The notes: generated by a model from the sequence alone, not told the origin. DNA of 64,000 bases from Leptolyngbya sp. FACHB-8 (GCF_014695575.1 NZ_JACJOO010000057.1:1-64000); one strand, 5' to 3'. Counted from the stretch's first letter, positions 34,195 to 43,377 are shown. Numbers and translations: made by a program.

Positions 34195-34332
34195 CAAAAG
34201 TTGTTGACAAAATGCTTGGGAAGACTTTCAGTCGTCAATTTTTTTGAGCAATAAATGCAAAAAATAATGGCTTAAACATCCCCTAAATGGAACAGATTAA
34301 AAAAATACTCAAAATCTTAATGTGTTAACTGA

Positions 34333-34361
34333 TTGACATATTGGGACTATACGCGATACAT
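34333..34361 (+). promoter_or_regulatory. Candidate promoter of the bicarbonate-uptake cluster
   Basis: TTGACA (34333-34338) matches the -35 consensus. ATACAT (34356-34361) stands 17 bases further but is a poor -10 match, as expected for a regulated promoter. The leader to the gene would be about 75 bases with GGAGGAG at 34428-34434. Confidence 0.35.
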
Positions 34362-34439
34362 GATGGGTTCAACCGTTATGTTAGTGGTTCACAATGCAAA
34401 GTTTTTTGAATACAAAAGCCTCTACCCGGAGGAGACGGC

Positions 34440-35408
34440 ATGGATGGTAGCTTAATTTTGTCTAACATTCTGAATCCGCCGGTTCTGTTTTTCTTTCTAG
34501 GAATGACGGCGGTTCTTGTAAAGTCTGATTTGGAAATTCCGCCTCCTGTTCCCAAACTCTTATCCCTGTATTTGCTATTTGCAATTGGGTTTAAAGGAGG
34601 CGTTGAGCTGATCAAAAGTGGAATCACTCAGGAGGTGGTTCTGACACTTCTGGCAGCTATGTTAATGGCATGTTTTGTCCCGATCTATACGTTTTTTATC
34701 CTCAAGCTGAAGCTTGATAATTATGATGCGGCGGCGATCGCTGCCACCTACGGTTCTATTAGTGCCGTTACCTTCATCACGGCCAGCGCATTTCTGACAG
34801 AATTGGGCATTGATTTTGACGGGTACATGGTGGCCGCCCTGGCGTTGATGGAATCCCCAGCTATCATCGTGGGCCTGATTTTGGTGAACTTGTCATCAAC
34901 AGAAGAAAAGCGTGATGTCGCCTGGTCTGAGGTTTTGAGAGAAGCCTTTCTGAATAGTTCTGTGTTCCTGTTGGTAGGCAGTTTGTTGATTGGGGTTGCT
35001 ACTGGAGAGCACGGTTGGCAAGTGCTAGAGCCATTTGCCCAGGGTATGTTTTATGGCATCCTCACCTTCTTCTTATTAGATATGGGGCTTGTCGCTGCCA
35101 GAAGAATTAAAGACTTGCAAAAAACAGGTTTTTTTCTCATCTCATTTGCGATATTCATTCCAATCCTCAATGCTGGCCTTGGTTTGCTAATTTCCAAGCT
35201 GATCGGGATGCCTAAAGGAGATGCCCTTCTATTTGCTGTTCTCTGTGCCAGTGCTTCCTATATCGCGGTTCCAGCGGCAATGCGAATGACGGTTCCTGAG
35301 GCCAATCCAAGTTTATATGTCTCAACGGCGTTGGCAGTGACATTTCCCTTCAATATTATTGTGGGAATTCCGCTCTATTTATATGGCATTGAGTTTCTGT
35401 GGAGATGA
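34440..35408 (+). CDS. SbtA-family sodium-dependent bicarbonate permease
   Basis: 322 residues, ten predicted membrane helices in two inverted halves, each ending in a Gly/Ser-rich segment (AATYGSISAVTFITA and LCASASYIAVPAA). SbtA imports bicarbonate with Na+ across the plasma membrane to feed the carbon-concentrating mechanism. It is shorter than the SbtA of Synechocystis (about 374) because the long cytosolic loop between the halves is small here (STEEKRDVAWSE), so it belongs to a divergent SbtA branch. GGAGGAG precedes the ATG by six bases. The PII-like gene begins 4 bases after the stop, the usual sbtA-sbtB pairing. Confidence 0.88.
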   Translation: MDGSLILSNILNPPVLFFFLGMTAVLVKSDLEIPPPVPKLLSLYLLFAIGFKGGVELIKSGITQEVVLTLLAAMLMACFVPIYTFFILKLKLDNYDAAAIAATYGSISAVTFITASAFLTELGIDFDGYMVAALALMESPAIIVGLILVNLSSTEEKRDVAWSEVLREAFLNSSVFLLVGSLLIGVATGEHGWQVLEPFAQGMFYGILTFFLLDMGLVAARRIKDLQKTGFFLISFAIFIPILNAGLGLLISKLIGMPKGDALLFAVLCASASYIAVPAAMRMTVPEANPSLYVSTALAVTFPFNIIVGIPLYLYGIEFLWR

Positions 35409-35412
35409 AACT

Positions 35413-35721
35413 ATGCACGAAGTTAAACGAATAGAAATTATTGCTAACTCCTTTGAGCTTGGCAAAATTTTGGATAGTTTAGATAAGGCCGGTGTTCACG
35501 GCCATGCCGTCATCAGAAATGTTGTGGGTAAAGGGTTGCGCGAGGGTAACGAAGACCTTGATATGACCATGCTGGACAATGTTTATATCATTGCGTTTTG
35601 TTCACCTGATTTGGTTAAGCCCGTTGTCGAAAATCTCCGACCCTTACTGAATAAGTTCGGGGGAACCTGCTACATTACGGATGCTCTAGAGATTCGTTCA
35701 GTTAAGTGTGTTTCATCTTAG
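35413..35721 (+). CDS. PII-like regulatory protein paired with the SbtA-type permease (SbtB-like)
   Basis: 102 residues with a ferredoxin-like PII fold (VKRIEIIANSFELGKILDSLDKAGVHG, T-loop region VVGKGLREGNED, then DNVYIIAFCSPD). SbtB proteins bind adenyl nucleotides including cAMP and control SbtA. The start ATG at 35413 is 4 bases after the permease stop. The C-terminus reads EIRSVKCVSS and lacks the redox CGPxGC tail of Synechocystis SbtB, and overall sequence is far from that protein, so nucleotide control may differ. I therefore give no gene symbol. A trimeric membrane-associated regulator is expected. Confidence 0.85.
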   Translation: MHEVKRIEIIANSFELGKILDSLDKAGVHGHAVIRNVVGKGLREGNEDLDMTMLDNVYIIAFCSPDLVKPVVENLRPLLNKFGGTCYITDALEIRSVKCVSS

Positions 35722-35825
35722 GGACTTCTTGTTGATAAAACGTTGTCTATTTCTAGCGATTTCATCAACCTGAAAAAGTTACTGTTTACCGGTTTTACCG
35801 GATTATTCCCGGAGGTGGTTAAGGG

Positions 35826-36530
35826 ATGAGTTTATCGCAGCACTGGATGGAACGTCGTGACTTTTTAAAGCTCGGTGTCGCTGGGGCAATGGGTCTATTC
35901 GTAACAGCAGCAGAATCTGTTCTACGGGTGCAACCTGCTCAAGCAGATACTCTACAGCTTGAGCCCGATATAGCCCTACAACGGTTAATTGAAGGAAACG
36001 AACGCTTTTCTCAGCATCACCCGCAGTATCCTGACCAATCTCAACGGCGTGTGCGAGAAGTTGCTCAGACTCAACATCCCTTTGCGACCATCCTGAGTTG
36101 TGCAGATTCTCGGGTGCCGGTTGAGATTGTGTTTGACCAGGGGGTTGGGGATATTTTTGATGTCCGAGTTGCTGGCAATATTGCCACCCCTGAAATCTTA
36201 GGTAGCATTGAGTATGCTGTTACTCTGTTAGGCACGCCTGTGCTCATGGTGTTGGGGCATGAGCGCTGTGGAGCTGTGACCGCTGCAGTTCAAAACGAAA
36301 CCTTACCCGGTGATATTGGTAGTTTTGTAAAAGCCATTCTGCCAGCGGTTGATCGCGTTAAAAACAAGTCTGGTGATGCGGTTGAGAATGTGGTTGTCGC
36401 TAATGTGCATTACCAGATTGAACAGTTAAAGCGATCGCCCCTCCTGACCGAACGTCTACAATCGGGTGCTTTAAAAATCGTAGGCGGTCGCTATGATTTA
36501 GACACAGGCCGCGTCACCATTCTTACCTAA
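35826..36530 (+). CDS. Beta-carbonic anhydrase exported by the Tat pathway
   Basis: 234 residues. The N-terminus ERRDFLKLG followed by a hydrophobic segment and an AQA-like cleavage site (about residue 40) is a twin-arginine signal. The mature domain has the beta-CA zinc ligands Cys92, His145 and Cys148 and the catalytic dyad Asp94-Arg96 (SCADSR, GHERCG). It interconverts CO2 and bicarbonate, and outside the plasma membrane it would supply bicarbonate to the permease. GGAGG lies 10 bases before the ATG. The gap to the PII-like gene is 104 bases, so it may be in the same operon. It resembles EcaB-type periplasmic enzymes. Confidence 0.92.
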   Translation: MSLSQHWMERRDFLKLGVAGAMGLFVTAAESVLRVQPAQADTLQLEPDIALQRLIEGNERFSQHHPQYPDQSQRRVREVAQTQHPFATILSCADSRVPVEIVFDQGVGDIFDVRVAGNIATPEILGSIEYAVTLLGTPVLMVLGHERCGAVTAAVQNETLPGDIGSFVKAILPAVDRVKNKSGDAVENVVVANVHYQIEQLKRSPLLTERLQSGALKIVGGRYDLDTGRVTILT

Positions 36531-36573
36531 AGAGGGGCTCAGTTCCCTTTCCTATCACTACTCTGGTTAGAAC

Positions 36574-36618
36574 AGGTTATTTGAAAAGCCACGCTTAGCG
36601 CGGCTTTTCAAATAACCT
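36574..36618. repeat. 21-bp-arm palindrome between carbonic anhydrase and ftsH
   Basis: Arms 36574-36594 and 36598-36618 pair with a single mismatch around TTA. It may terminate the upstream transcript and thus separate ftsH from it. Confidence 0.8.
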
Positions 36619-36740
36619 TCCTGGTTCTTAGCATGTCGTGCCATACACTATCAGATTGCCATTATTATGCTCCTCAACTTTCGGTAAACCCGTAAAAGGA
36701 GTGTAGTAATCTCACCTGCTATTCCTGAAGCGGTTACAGG

Positions 36741-38588
36741 ATGATCAAGGAAGTCAGAAACCTGAATTTAATGCGAGCTGGAGTTTGGGTTTCTACATGT
36801 TCCCTTCGTGCTTACAGGAATTCTGCTATGAAGACGGAAACCCGTTCACATGTGGCGTACAGCCAGTTTATCGAGCAGGTTAAATCCTCCCAGGTGCAAC
36901 GGGTGACCATCAAACCCGATCGCATTGAATACAACCTCAAGCCTCAGTTTGGTAGCCACGCTTATTACACCCAATCATCCGGGCAAGGTGAAGACCTTCC
37001 AACCTTGTTGCGTAGTCATGGAGTCCCGTTTACCACCGTTCCTGATAGTGCTTCAGCGACCGCAGCAGGGCTTTTGAGCCTGCTTTCGGTTGGGGTGTTA
37101 GCGGGTATGGCTACCTGGCTGATGAAATCGGCTAAGACGGGTAACGGCCTGGGCGTAGGCGTTGGCATGGGTAACAGCAATGCGCGGGTCTATAACCCTG
37201 GTAAAACTGGAACTACTTTTGCTGATGTTGCGGGTGTAGATGAGGCCAAGCAAGAGCTGAAAGAAGTCGTTGACTTCCTGGCTAATGGTGAAAAGTACCG
37301 GAAGATCGGGGCCAAAATTCCTAAGGGCGTCCTTCTGGTTGGGCCTCCGGGAACGGGTAAAACCCTTCTGGCAAAAGCTGTGGCTGGGGAAGCCGGAGTC
37401 CCTTTCCTGAGCATGTCGGGTTCAGAATTTGTGGAAGTGTTTGTGGGTGTAGGTGCGTCCCGAGTACGCGACCTGTTCAATCGGGCTAAGCGGCAGGCTC
37501 CCTGCATCGTCTTCATTGATGAATTGGACGCAATTGGTAAAACCCGGGGTGCAAATCCCATGGGCGGTAATGATGAGCGGGAGCAAACCCTGAATCAGTT
37601 GTTGACGGAAATGGATGGTTTTGACGGCAATGATGGCGTCATCATGATTGCAGCCACCAACCGCCCTGAGACCCTAGACCCGGCTCTGCGTCGTCCTGGT
37701 CGTTTTGACCGACAGGTCTTAGTCGATCGCCCTGACAAGAGCGGCCGTCTGGAAATCCTACAGGTTCACGCTCGTCCCGTTGTTCTGGGTGAGGATGTGA
37801 ATTTGGAGGTGATTGCTACCCAAACCGCAGGTTTCGCTGGAGCTGACCTTGCAAACCTGGTCAACGAAGCAGCTCTTATGGCTGCCCGTAACAATCGTCA
37901 GGCTGTGCTCATGGCTGACTTTAAAGAAGCGATTGAGCGGGTCGTTGCCGGCTTGGAGAAGCGATCGCGCATCCTCTCTCCTCTGGAGCGACAAACTGTT
38001 GCTTATCATGAAGTCGGCCATGCTCTAGTGGGGGCTCTGATGCCAGGTGCGAATAAGGTGTCCAAGATCTCCATCGTGCCTCGTGGGTTAGGGGCGCTGG
38101 GGTATACGATGCAAATGCCGGAGGGCGATCGCTTCCTGCTGCTCGAAGATGAGCTACGGGGCCAACTCGCCATCCTCCTGGGGGGGCGCTCTGCTGAAGA
38201 AATCATCTTTGGCAAAGTCTCCACCGGTGCTAGCGATGACATTCAGAAAGCAACGGATTTGGCGGAACGGGCGATTACTCAGTACGGTATGAGTCGCACC
38301 CTGGGCCCTGTTGCCTTTGATCGAAATTCGGCGCAATTTCTAGACGGAGGTAGCTCTCGTCGTTCAATTAGTACGGAAGTTGCGACGGAGATTGATCGCC
38401 AGGTCAAGCAGACGCTTGATAAAGCCCACGGTATGGCACTTGAGATTCTGCAACTCAACCGCAGTCTTCTGGAAGCAACCACCCAAATCTTGCTGGAAGA
38501 GGAAGTGTTGGAGGATGCCCAGTTAGAGGCCATTTTGTCGCAGGTGAAGGCTCCTGAAGGATTGGCTGCCTGGTTGATGAAGGGATAG
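36741..38588 (+). CDS. FtsH-family ATP-dependent zinc protease lacking the first transmembrane helix
   Basis: 615 residues (a start at 36828 would give 586). FtsH hexamers extract and degrade membrane and short-lived proteins. Present are Walker A GPPGTGKT starting at residue 201, Walker [10 protein letters not shown], the SRH region [21 protein letters not shown] and the zinc site HEVGH at 423-427. Normally a first helix precedes the YSQF segment; here that N-terminal part is only polar residues ([14 protein letters not shown]). A single helix remains at about 108-128 ([19 protein letters not shown]). The sequence between ([10 protein letters not shown] ... LLRSHGVPF) is like FtsH4. It is the last gene of the bicarbonate-related cluster. 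Confidence 0.88.
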   Translation: MIKEVRNLNLMRAGVWVSTCSLRAYRNSAMKTETRSHVAYSQFIEQVKSSQVQRVTIKPDRIEYNLKPQFGSHAYYTQSSGQGEDLPTLLRSHGVPFTTVPDSASATAAGLLSLLSVGVLAGMATWLMKSAKTGNGLGVGVGMGNSNARVYNPGKTGTTFADVAGVDEAKQELKEVVDFLANGEKYRKIGAKIPKGVLLVGPPGTGKTLLAKAVAGEAGVPFLSMSGSEFVEVFVGVGASRVRDLFNRAKRQAPCIVFIDELDAIGKTRGANPMGGNDEREQTLNQLLTEMDGFDGNDGVIMIAATNRPETLDPALRRPGRFDRQVLVDRPDKSGRLEILQVHARPVVLGEDVNLEVIATQTAGFAGADLANLVNEAALMAARNNRQAVLMADFKEAIERVVAGLEKRSRILSPLERQTVAYHEVGHALVGALMPGANKVSKISIVPRGLGALGYTMQMPEGDRFLLLEDELRGQLAILLGGRSAEEIIFGKVSTGASDDIQKATDLAERAITQYGMSRTLGPVAFDRNSAQFLDGGSSRRSISTEVATEIDRQVKQTLDKAHGMALEILQLNRSLLEATTQILLEEEVLEDAQLEAILSQVKAPEGLAAWLMKG

Positions 38589-38598
38589 GAATACGTGT

Positions 38599-38670
38599 GA
38601 GCGATTGAATTACAAACAACTCAATCGCTCTGCTTTGAAAGGGTTGTCATGTGAAACATGGCAACCCTTT
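38599..38670 (+). terminator. Two tandem hairpins after ftsH
   Basis: GAGCGATTGA (38599-38608) pairs with 38621-38630. Then AAAGGGTTGTCATGT-GAA-ACATGGCAACCCTTTT at 38638-38671 has one mismatch and a T-run. The second is a good terminator candidate. No gene is seen between here and 39121 apart from the palindrome at 38788. Confidence 0.6.
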
Positions 38671-38787
38671 TGCTACTAAAGTGCCTGGAAAGGTGTGGGG
38701 CGCTCTAGACACCGGGTGTTTTTAGAAACACCTGGTGTCTGAGTTTGTGGAAGCTCAACAAATGGCTCTAAAAAGAGCAGGACTTAG

Positions 38788-38837
38788 GCATTTGGGTTGG
38801 TTGTGGTGTGCGAAGCCACCACAACCAACCCAAATGC
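38788..38837. repeat. 21-bp-arm palindrome
   Basis: GCATTTGGGTTGGTTGTGGTG (38788-38808) is exactly complementary to 38817-38837 around an eight-base centre TGCGAAGC. Confidence 0.85.
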
Positions 38838-39121
38838 TCTCAATATAGTGGGCTTGCGTAAGCCCCAAAGAGGTCTTGAAAGAGAGCTTCCGTCGAAGAT
38901 CTGCCCATCGTTTCTATCCTGTGGAAGACGAGAACTGGGCGATGCTTGTTTAAGCTACTGAATGAAACGGAAGCTCAGCAATATCGATTAGCTGGTAAAT
39001 CTTTTGCAGGTTTATTTAAGAAGCTAATACTAAAGCATTACTGCTGAGCTTATAGACATCTTCCAATTCATGTCTTCATTGGATTTTGTTACGTCAGTTC
39101 ATTTGTTTAAAGGGTAGAGCT

Positions 39122-39493
39122 ATGACAACTCCTGTATTCCAATCGCTTAAGGCGATCGCCAAACGTTTAACGATGCTGTTTGTCGGTGTCGTCATGTTTT
39201 TAAGTCTTACCCAAACTGCTGTATTAGCGGCTTCTCGTGCTGACGCTGAGCCTGTACGTGTACCTGGTATTACCGAGCCTATTCCGGGTGAAAATCTCGC
39301 TGAGATGCGGGAACAACGGCGCGAGTGGCAGAGCAAAGCGTCTGCTCTCCATGAAAACAAGAACGATGAGTCTGAATCGCTGGGTGAAGCGATCAAAGAT
39401 AAGCTGAATATTGATGAACTGGAGCAAGGTCATTATGACCCTGAGCGTGAACTTGAGAAGTCGCTGGAGCGCGATCCTCTGGGCTCTCGCTAA
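39122..39493 (+). CDS. Small secreted protein with charged mature part, function unknown
   Basis: 123 residues from the ATG at 39122. Residues 1-37 are a Sec signal (KAIAKRLTMLFVGVVMFLSLTQTAVLA, cleavage after VLA). The mature part is highly charged (EMREQRREWQSKAS, then Asp/Glu-rich helices) and probably helical, in the lumen or periplasm. It is similar in design to the 3254-3688 protein. A terminator follows directly, so it is transcribed alone. No function is assigned. Confidence 0.65.
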   Translation: MTTPVFQSLKAIAKRLTMLFVGVVMFLSLTQTAVLAASRADAEPVRVPGITEPIPGENLAEMREQRREWQSKASALHENKNDESESLGEAIKDKLNIDELEQGHYDPERELEKSLERDPLGSR

Positions 39494-39507
39494 ACCATAG
39501 GAAACTG

Positions 39508-39540
39508 AAAATGGGACGGGTTATCCCCGTCCCATTTTTC
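39508..39540 (+). terminator. Terminator after the secreted-protein gene
   Basis: AAAATGGGACGGG, loop TTATC, CCCGTCCCATTTTT. The stem begins about 15 bases after the stop and ends in a T-run. Confidence 0.75.
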
Positions 39541-39565
39541 CATGCAGATTGAGTGCGATCGCCCA

Positions 39566-40240
39566 TCAAGCAACGTGATCCGGTTCACGAAACTCGAATC
39601 CGCACCAACCAATTTCAGGAACCAGGTCAGGGAATGGAGGTTCTTGTTCAAGAGGAGTGAGCTGGATAATGTAGCCAATGTCTGGAGGTCCAGGACGATG
39701 AGTCTTGTACCATGCTTCCATCGCCTCATATCGCTGCATCCTATCTTCCGCTTCGATAAACGGGTGGAGAAATACCTGGACGGTCATGCTGGATAAGTAA
39801 GCATAAACATTGACCTGATATTCTCCAGGTAGCACATCAATGACCTGAAAAAATTGGTAGTTGGGCTCAGGAGGACGTCCTGATATTGCGTGAGCTAAAT
39901 CTTCTTCATCCCCTCCACCACACTGAAGAATCAATTTGCCACAGGGAATGCTTAACTTCCAGGAGATTCGGCCAATCCAATCTCGTTCTTCTGCTTCGGT
40001 TAGGTCACCTAAAACAAAAATAGTGTGATTGTCTAGTGCACAATCACCATCGAAGAATAATGGAATACAAATTCCTCGTCTAAGCACATCTTCAATGTGT
40101 GATGGCTCGGATTCACCCAGGATAGTTGCAAGTTCCTCTGGTTTAAGGCCACTATTTGCCAAACTGGATGACGTTAATACATAGTAATACCCATCGCAGA
40201 AGAAGTCTTTTGCTATTGGGATCAACTGCCGTTCAGACAT
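39566..40240 (-). CDS. Conserved hypothetical protein
   Basis: 224 residues, no signal peptide or membrane helix. It is acidic, with Cys/Gly segments (KLILQCGGGDEED, EIGWCGFEFREPD) and aromatic strands (YQFFQVIDVLPGEYQVNVYAYLSSM). The middle resembles proteins with an Imm or SUKH-like beta-rich fold, but I cannot name a family. There is no adjacent toxin. The next gene upstream (CAX antiporter) is on the same strand 59 bases away; whether the two are linked is not clear. Confidence 0.6.
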   Translation of the reverse strand: MSERQLIPIAKDFFCDGYYYVLTSSSLANSGLKPEELATILGESEPSHIEDVLRRGICIPLFFDGDCALDNHTIFVLGDLTEAEERDWIGRISWKLSIPCGKLILQCGGGDEEDLAHAISGRPPEPNYQFFQVIDVLPGEYQVNVYAYLSSMTVQVFLHPFIEAEDRMQRYEAMEAWYKTHRPGPPDIGYIIQLTPLEQEPPFPDLVPEIGWCGFEFREPDHVA

Positions 40241-40299
40241 GTTTTATATGTTCCCGTGAACGTGACGATTGATCGATCAATAGCTTCTGGATACGGCAA

Positions 40300-41376
40300 T
40301 TATGCTGGATGGTAATAAAACGCTACGCCTAAAACAATGTAGGTCGCGAGGAGCAACGCTCCATCCAACCAGTTCGATCGCCCACTTAAACTAATCAAAC
40401 TGGTCACGGTAACGGCGATCGCGATCGCAATCACCTCAAATGGGTTGAAGTTGAGATCCATCGGTTCTCCTAAAATCTGCCCTACCAGCACCAGCACAGG
40501 AGCGACAAATAGCGCAACTAGCAGGCTTGACCCTAGAGATATCGATACCGTGAGATCCATGTTGTTTCTCATCGCCACCCGGACTGCTGTGATATAGCCT
40601 GCAATATCTCCTAACAGGGGCAGCAGAATGACGCCTGTGAAGAGGGGCGTCAGGCCAAAGCGCTGGGTGACGGTTTCCACGACTCCCACAAACAACTCAG
40701 ACTCCAGGGCAATACCAACGCTGGTAACTAGCAGAATACTGATCAAAAGGGTAACGCTGTGATTGGTTTCTTCAGGAGTATCGTCTTCCTGGATGGCGAG
40801 GCCCACATCATAAAGATAGCTGTGGGTTTTGAGTGAGAACAGCAAGGTGAGGCCATAGACGATGACCAACACCGCAGCGGCAATGATCGACAGATTGGTG
40901 ATGGCGGTTGCGTCTACCACATTGGACGTATTAATGACGATAGTGGGAAGGGCGATCGCCGTTACCGCCAGAGCCATTGTTGGCGCACTCACCCGCACCA
41001 CAATTTGCTGAAATTTCTGCTCCTTGTAGCGAAATCCGCCCAGCAGCATTGCCAGCCCTAATACCAGCAGCAGATCTCCCAAAATACTGCCCGTGATACT
41101 GGCTTTCACAATATCCACCAGTCCGGCTCGCAGGGCTGCTAAGGCGATGATGAGTTCTGTGGCGTTGCCAAACAAGGCATTGATCAGGCCGCCAATGGTA
41201 GGGCCAGTGGCGACAGCCAGTTCTTCGGTGGCGATGCTGAGGCAGATGGCGAGGGGGGCGATCGCTCCAACCGAGGTTAGAAACACAGCCGTTGTGCCCC
41301 AATGGCACATCTCCGCTGCAATAGACAGCGGGACAAACACCAGCAGCATGGCTGAAATCAGAACCTGGATAGTCAT
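40300..41376 (-). CDS. Ca2+/H+ antiporter (CAX family) with an altered second signature
   Basis: 358 residues, about eleven membrane helices with an acidic loop (IQEDDTPEET) between halves. CAX proteins export Ca2+ in exchange for protons. The first signature GNATE is intact (Glu74). The second, usually GNAAEH with a Glu essential for transport, reads GDIAGY at 256-261, although the flanking sequence (ITAVRVAMRNNMDLTVSISLGSS) is clearly the normal one. Either the protein works with a different residue (Asp257 is a candidate) or has a changed ion preference. It is divergent from the ABC exporter at 41528. Confidence 0.87.
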   Translation of the reverse strand: MTIQVLISAMLLVFVPLSIAAEMCHWGTTAVFLTSVGAIAPLAICLSIATEELAVATGPTIGGLINALFGNATELIIALAALRAGLVDIVKASITGSILGDLLLVLGLAMLLGGFRYKEQKFQQIVVRVSAPTMALAVTAIALPTIVINTSNVVDATAITNLSIIAAAVLVIVYGLTLLFSLKTHSYLYDVGLAIQEDDTPEETNHSVTLLISILLVTSVGIALESELFVGVVETVTQRFGLTPLFTGVILLPLLGDIAGYITAVRVAMRNNMDLTVSISLGSSLLVALFVAPVLVLVGQILGEPMDLNFNPFEVIAIAIAVTVTSLISLSGRSNWLDGALLLATYIVLGVAFYYHPA

Positions 41377-41527
41377 AGAGGTTGAGCCAATAGGGGGGCA
41401 CTTTGCCCAGGATAGCGAAACCTTACCCGAAGGGGGATTTCGGGCGGCATCCCGGGGACATTTGCATACTACGCTACAGTTGATTAGAACGGCTCCAGCA
41501 CAACGTTAGATCTTCACTGCTTGCCTC

Positions 41528-43363
41528 ATGTCTTCTGCTACTTCTCGTTCCACGGATGAGCTAACCACTCGGCCTTCTCGCCAAACAGATTGGCGATTGC
41601 TGAAGATGCTGCTTCCCTATGCGGCTCGTCATAAGCGCACTCTAGCCCTGTCGCTGGTCCTGCTCATTCCAGTTTCCCTGGGGACGGCACTACAACCCTT
41701 TTTGGTGGGGCAGGCGATTTCGCTGATTAAGAATGAACCTGTGATGAGCTTTTTTCAGGGTTTGCCCCTGCGGGATGCTCTAAACCGAGTTGCCTTACTC
41801 CTGCTGGTCACGATCGCCGTACGCCTATCGTTGGATGGCATGCAGAGCTACCTGGTGCAGAAGGTCGGGCAACGTATTACCGCTGATATTCGCAATGACC
41901 TGTTTCACCATGTCACCTCGTTGGCAACTCGCTTCTTCGATCGCACCCCCGTTGGTAAACTGATCACCCGTCTCACCAGTGATGTCGATGCTCTGGGGGA
42001 CGTGTTCTCTACCGGGGCGATCGGCATTGTGGGTAACTTGTTTTCCATCGTTGTGGTGATGGTGACAATGTTTACGCTGCAATGGCAACTGGCGTTGATG
42101 CTGCTGGCTATTCTGATTCCCATAACCGGGTTGATCATCACCTTTCAACGGCAGTTTCGCAAAGCTAATTACCGTGCGCGAGAAGAACTATCTGCCCTGA
42201 ACGCAACCCTACAAGAGAACATTGTCGGTATTAACGTCGTGCAGTTGTTCCGACGGGAAGCGTTTAACTCAGAGTTATTCCACAAGATCAACTCTCGCTA
42301 TGTGCATGAGGTGGATCGCACCATCCTTTTTGACTCGGCTGTGTCGGCAACATTGGAGTGGATTTCGTTAGTGGCGATCGCCGCTGTTCTCTGGTTGGGC
42401 GGTACCCTTGTTTTGAAGGATGCCCTTCACATTGGCCTGCTGGCTTCCTTTATCCTCTATGGTCAGCGCCTCTTTGACCCACTGCGAGAGTTCGCTGAGC
42501 AGTTCACCTCCATTCAGGCCGGGCTGACGGCTTTAGAGCGGGTGAGTGACATCCTCAACGAACCGATCGAGATTCGTGATCCCGCTGTCCTCTCTCCCGT
42601 CGCCCACACCCCCCACGCCAGCGAGCCCACCATCCCCGGTGAGATTCAGTTTGACCATGTCTGGTTTGGCTACAAGTCTGATGAAATGGTACTGCGTGAC
42701 CTCACGTTTACCATCCGTCCTGGCGAAAAAGTAGCCCTCGTTGGCCCTACAGGAGCCGGAAAAAGCTCCATCATTCGCCTGTTGTGTCGCTTGTACGACG
42801 TAAGCCAGGGGCGTATCTTGCTGAATGGGGTAGATATTCGTGATTTGCCCCAAGCAGAACTGCGCCGTCGCATGACCGTCATTTTGCAGGATGGCTTCCT
42901 GTTTGCGGGGGATGTGAGAAGCAACATCACTCTGGGAGAATCCTACTCCATGCTGGAGGTGCAAAAGGCTGCGGCGCAGACGAATGTGGCCTCATTTATT
43001 GAGCAGCTGCCGCAGGGCTACAACACCGAATTGCGCCAGCGAGGCACAAACCTTTCAGGCGGTCAGAAACAACTCCTTGCCTTTGCCCGCGCGGCCATTC
43101 GCAACCCTGGCATCCTGGTACTGGATGAGGCAACCGCTAATCTAGATGTGGGGACTGAGGCACTGATTCAGGAAGCCCTGGATACGCTGCTGGTCGATCG
43201 CACTGCCATTATCATTGCTCACCGTCTTTCTACAATTCGCCGGGTCGATCGCATTTTGGTCCTGAAACATGGTCAGTTAGTAGAGTCTGGCAATCATGAC
43301 GAGTTGCTCGCCATGGATGGCCTGTACGCGAGCCTTTATCGACTTCAAATGCTGGAGGCTTAG
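41528..43363 (+). CDS. ABC exporter, fused permease and ATPase (MsbA-like)
   Basis: 611 residues. An N-terminal six-helix membrane domain (about 30-340) precedes an ATPase domain with Walker A GPTGAGKSS (about 406-414), signature LSGGQ near residue 510, Walker B ILVLDEA and a switch His (IIAHRLST). It would form a homodimer or heterodimer exporting lipids, drugs or peptides. The second half-transporter often found in heterodimeric types is not adjacent, so a homodimer is more likely. Substrate unknown. No export signal is needed. A family B-like palindrome lies just after the stop codon. Confidence 0.92.
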   Translation: MSSATSRSTDELTTRPSRQTDWRLLKMLLPYAARHKRTLALSLVLLIPVSLGTALQPFLVGQAISLIKNEPVMSFFQGLPLRDALNRVALLLLVTIAVRLSLDGMQSYLVQKVGQRITADIRNDLFHHVTSLATRFFDRTPVGKLITRLTSDVDALGDVFSTGAIGIVGNLFSIVVVMVTMFTLQWQLALMLLAILIPITGLIITFQRQFRKANYRAREELSALNATLQENIVGINVVQLFRREAFNSELFHKINSRYVHEVDRTILFDSAVSATLEWISLVAIAAVLWLGGTLVLKDALHIGLLASFILYGQRLFDPLREFAEQFTSIQAGLTALERVSDILNEPIEIRDPAVLSPVAHTPHASEPTIPGEIQFDHVWFGYKSDEMVLRDLTFTIRPGEKVALVGPTGAGKSSIIRLLCRLYDVSQGRILLNGVDIRDLPQAELRRRMTVILQDGFLFAGDVRSNITLGESYSMLEVQKAAAQTNVASFIEQLPQGYNTELRQRGTNLSGGQKQLLAFARAAIRNPGILVLDEATANLDVGTEALIQEALDTLLVDRTAIIIAHRLSTIRRVDRILVLKHGQLVESGNHDELLAMDGLYASLYRLQMLEA

Positions 43364-43377
43364 AAGATTTCTGCAAA

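Noticed and set aside
34300-34440. A CcmR/NdhR binding site before the bicarbonate permease gene
   Set aside because: No clear match to the TCAATG-N10-ATCAAT pattern; only a weak promoter could be proposed.
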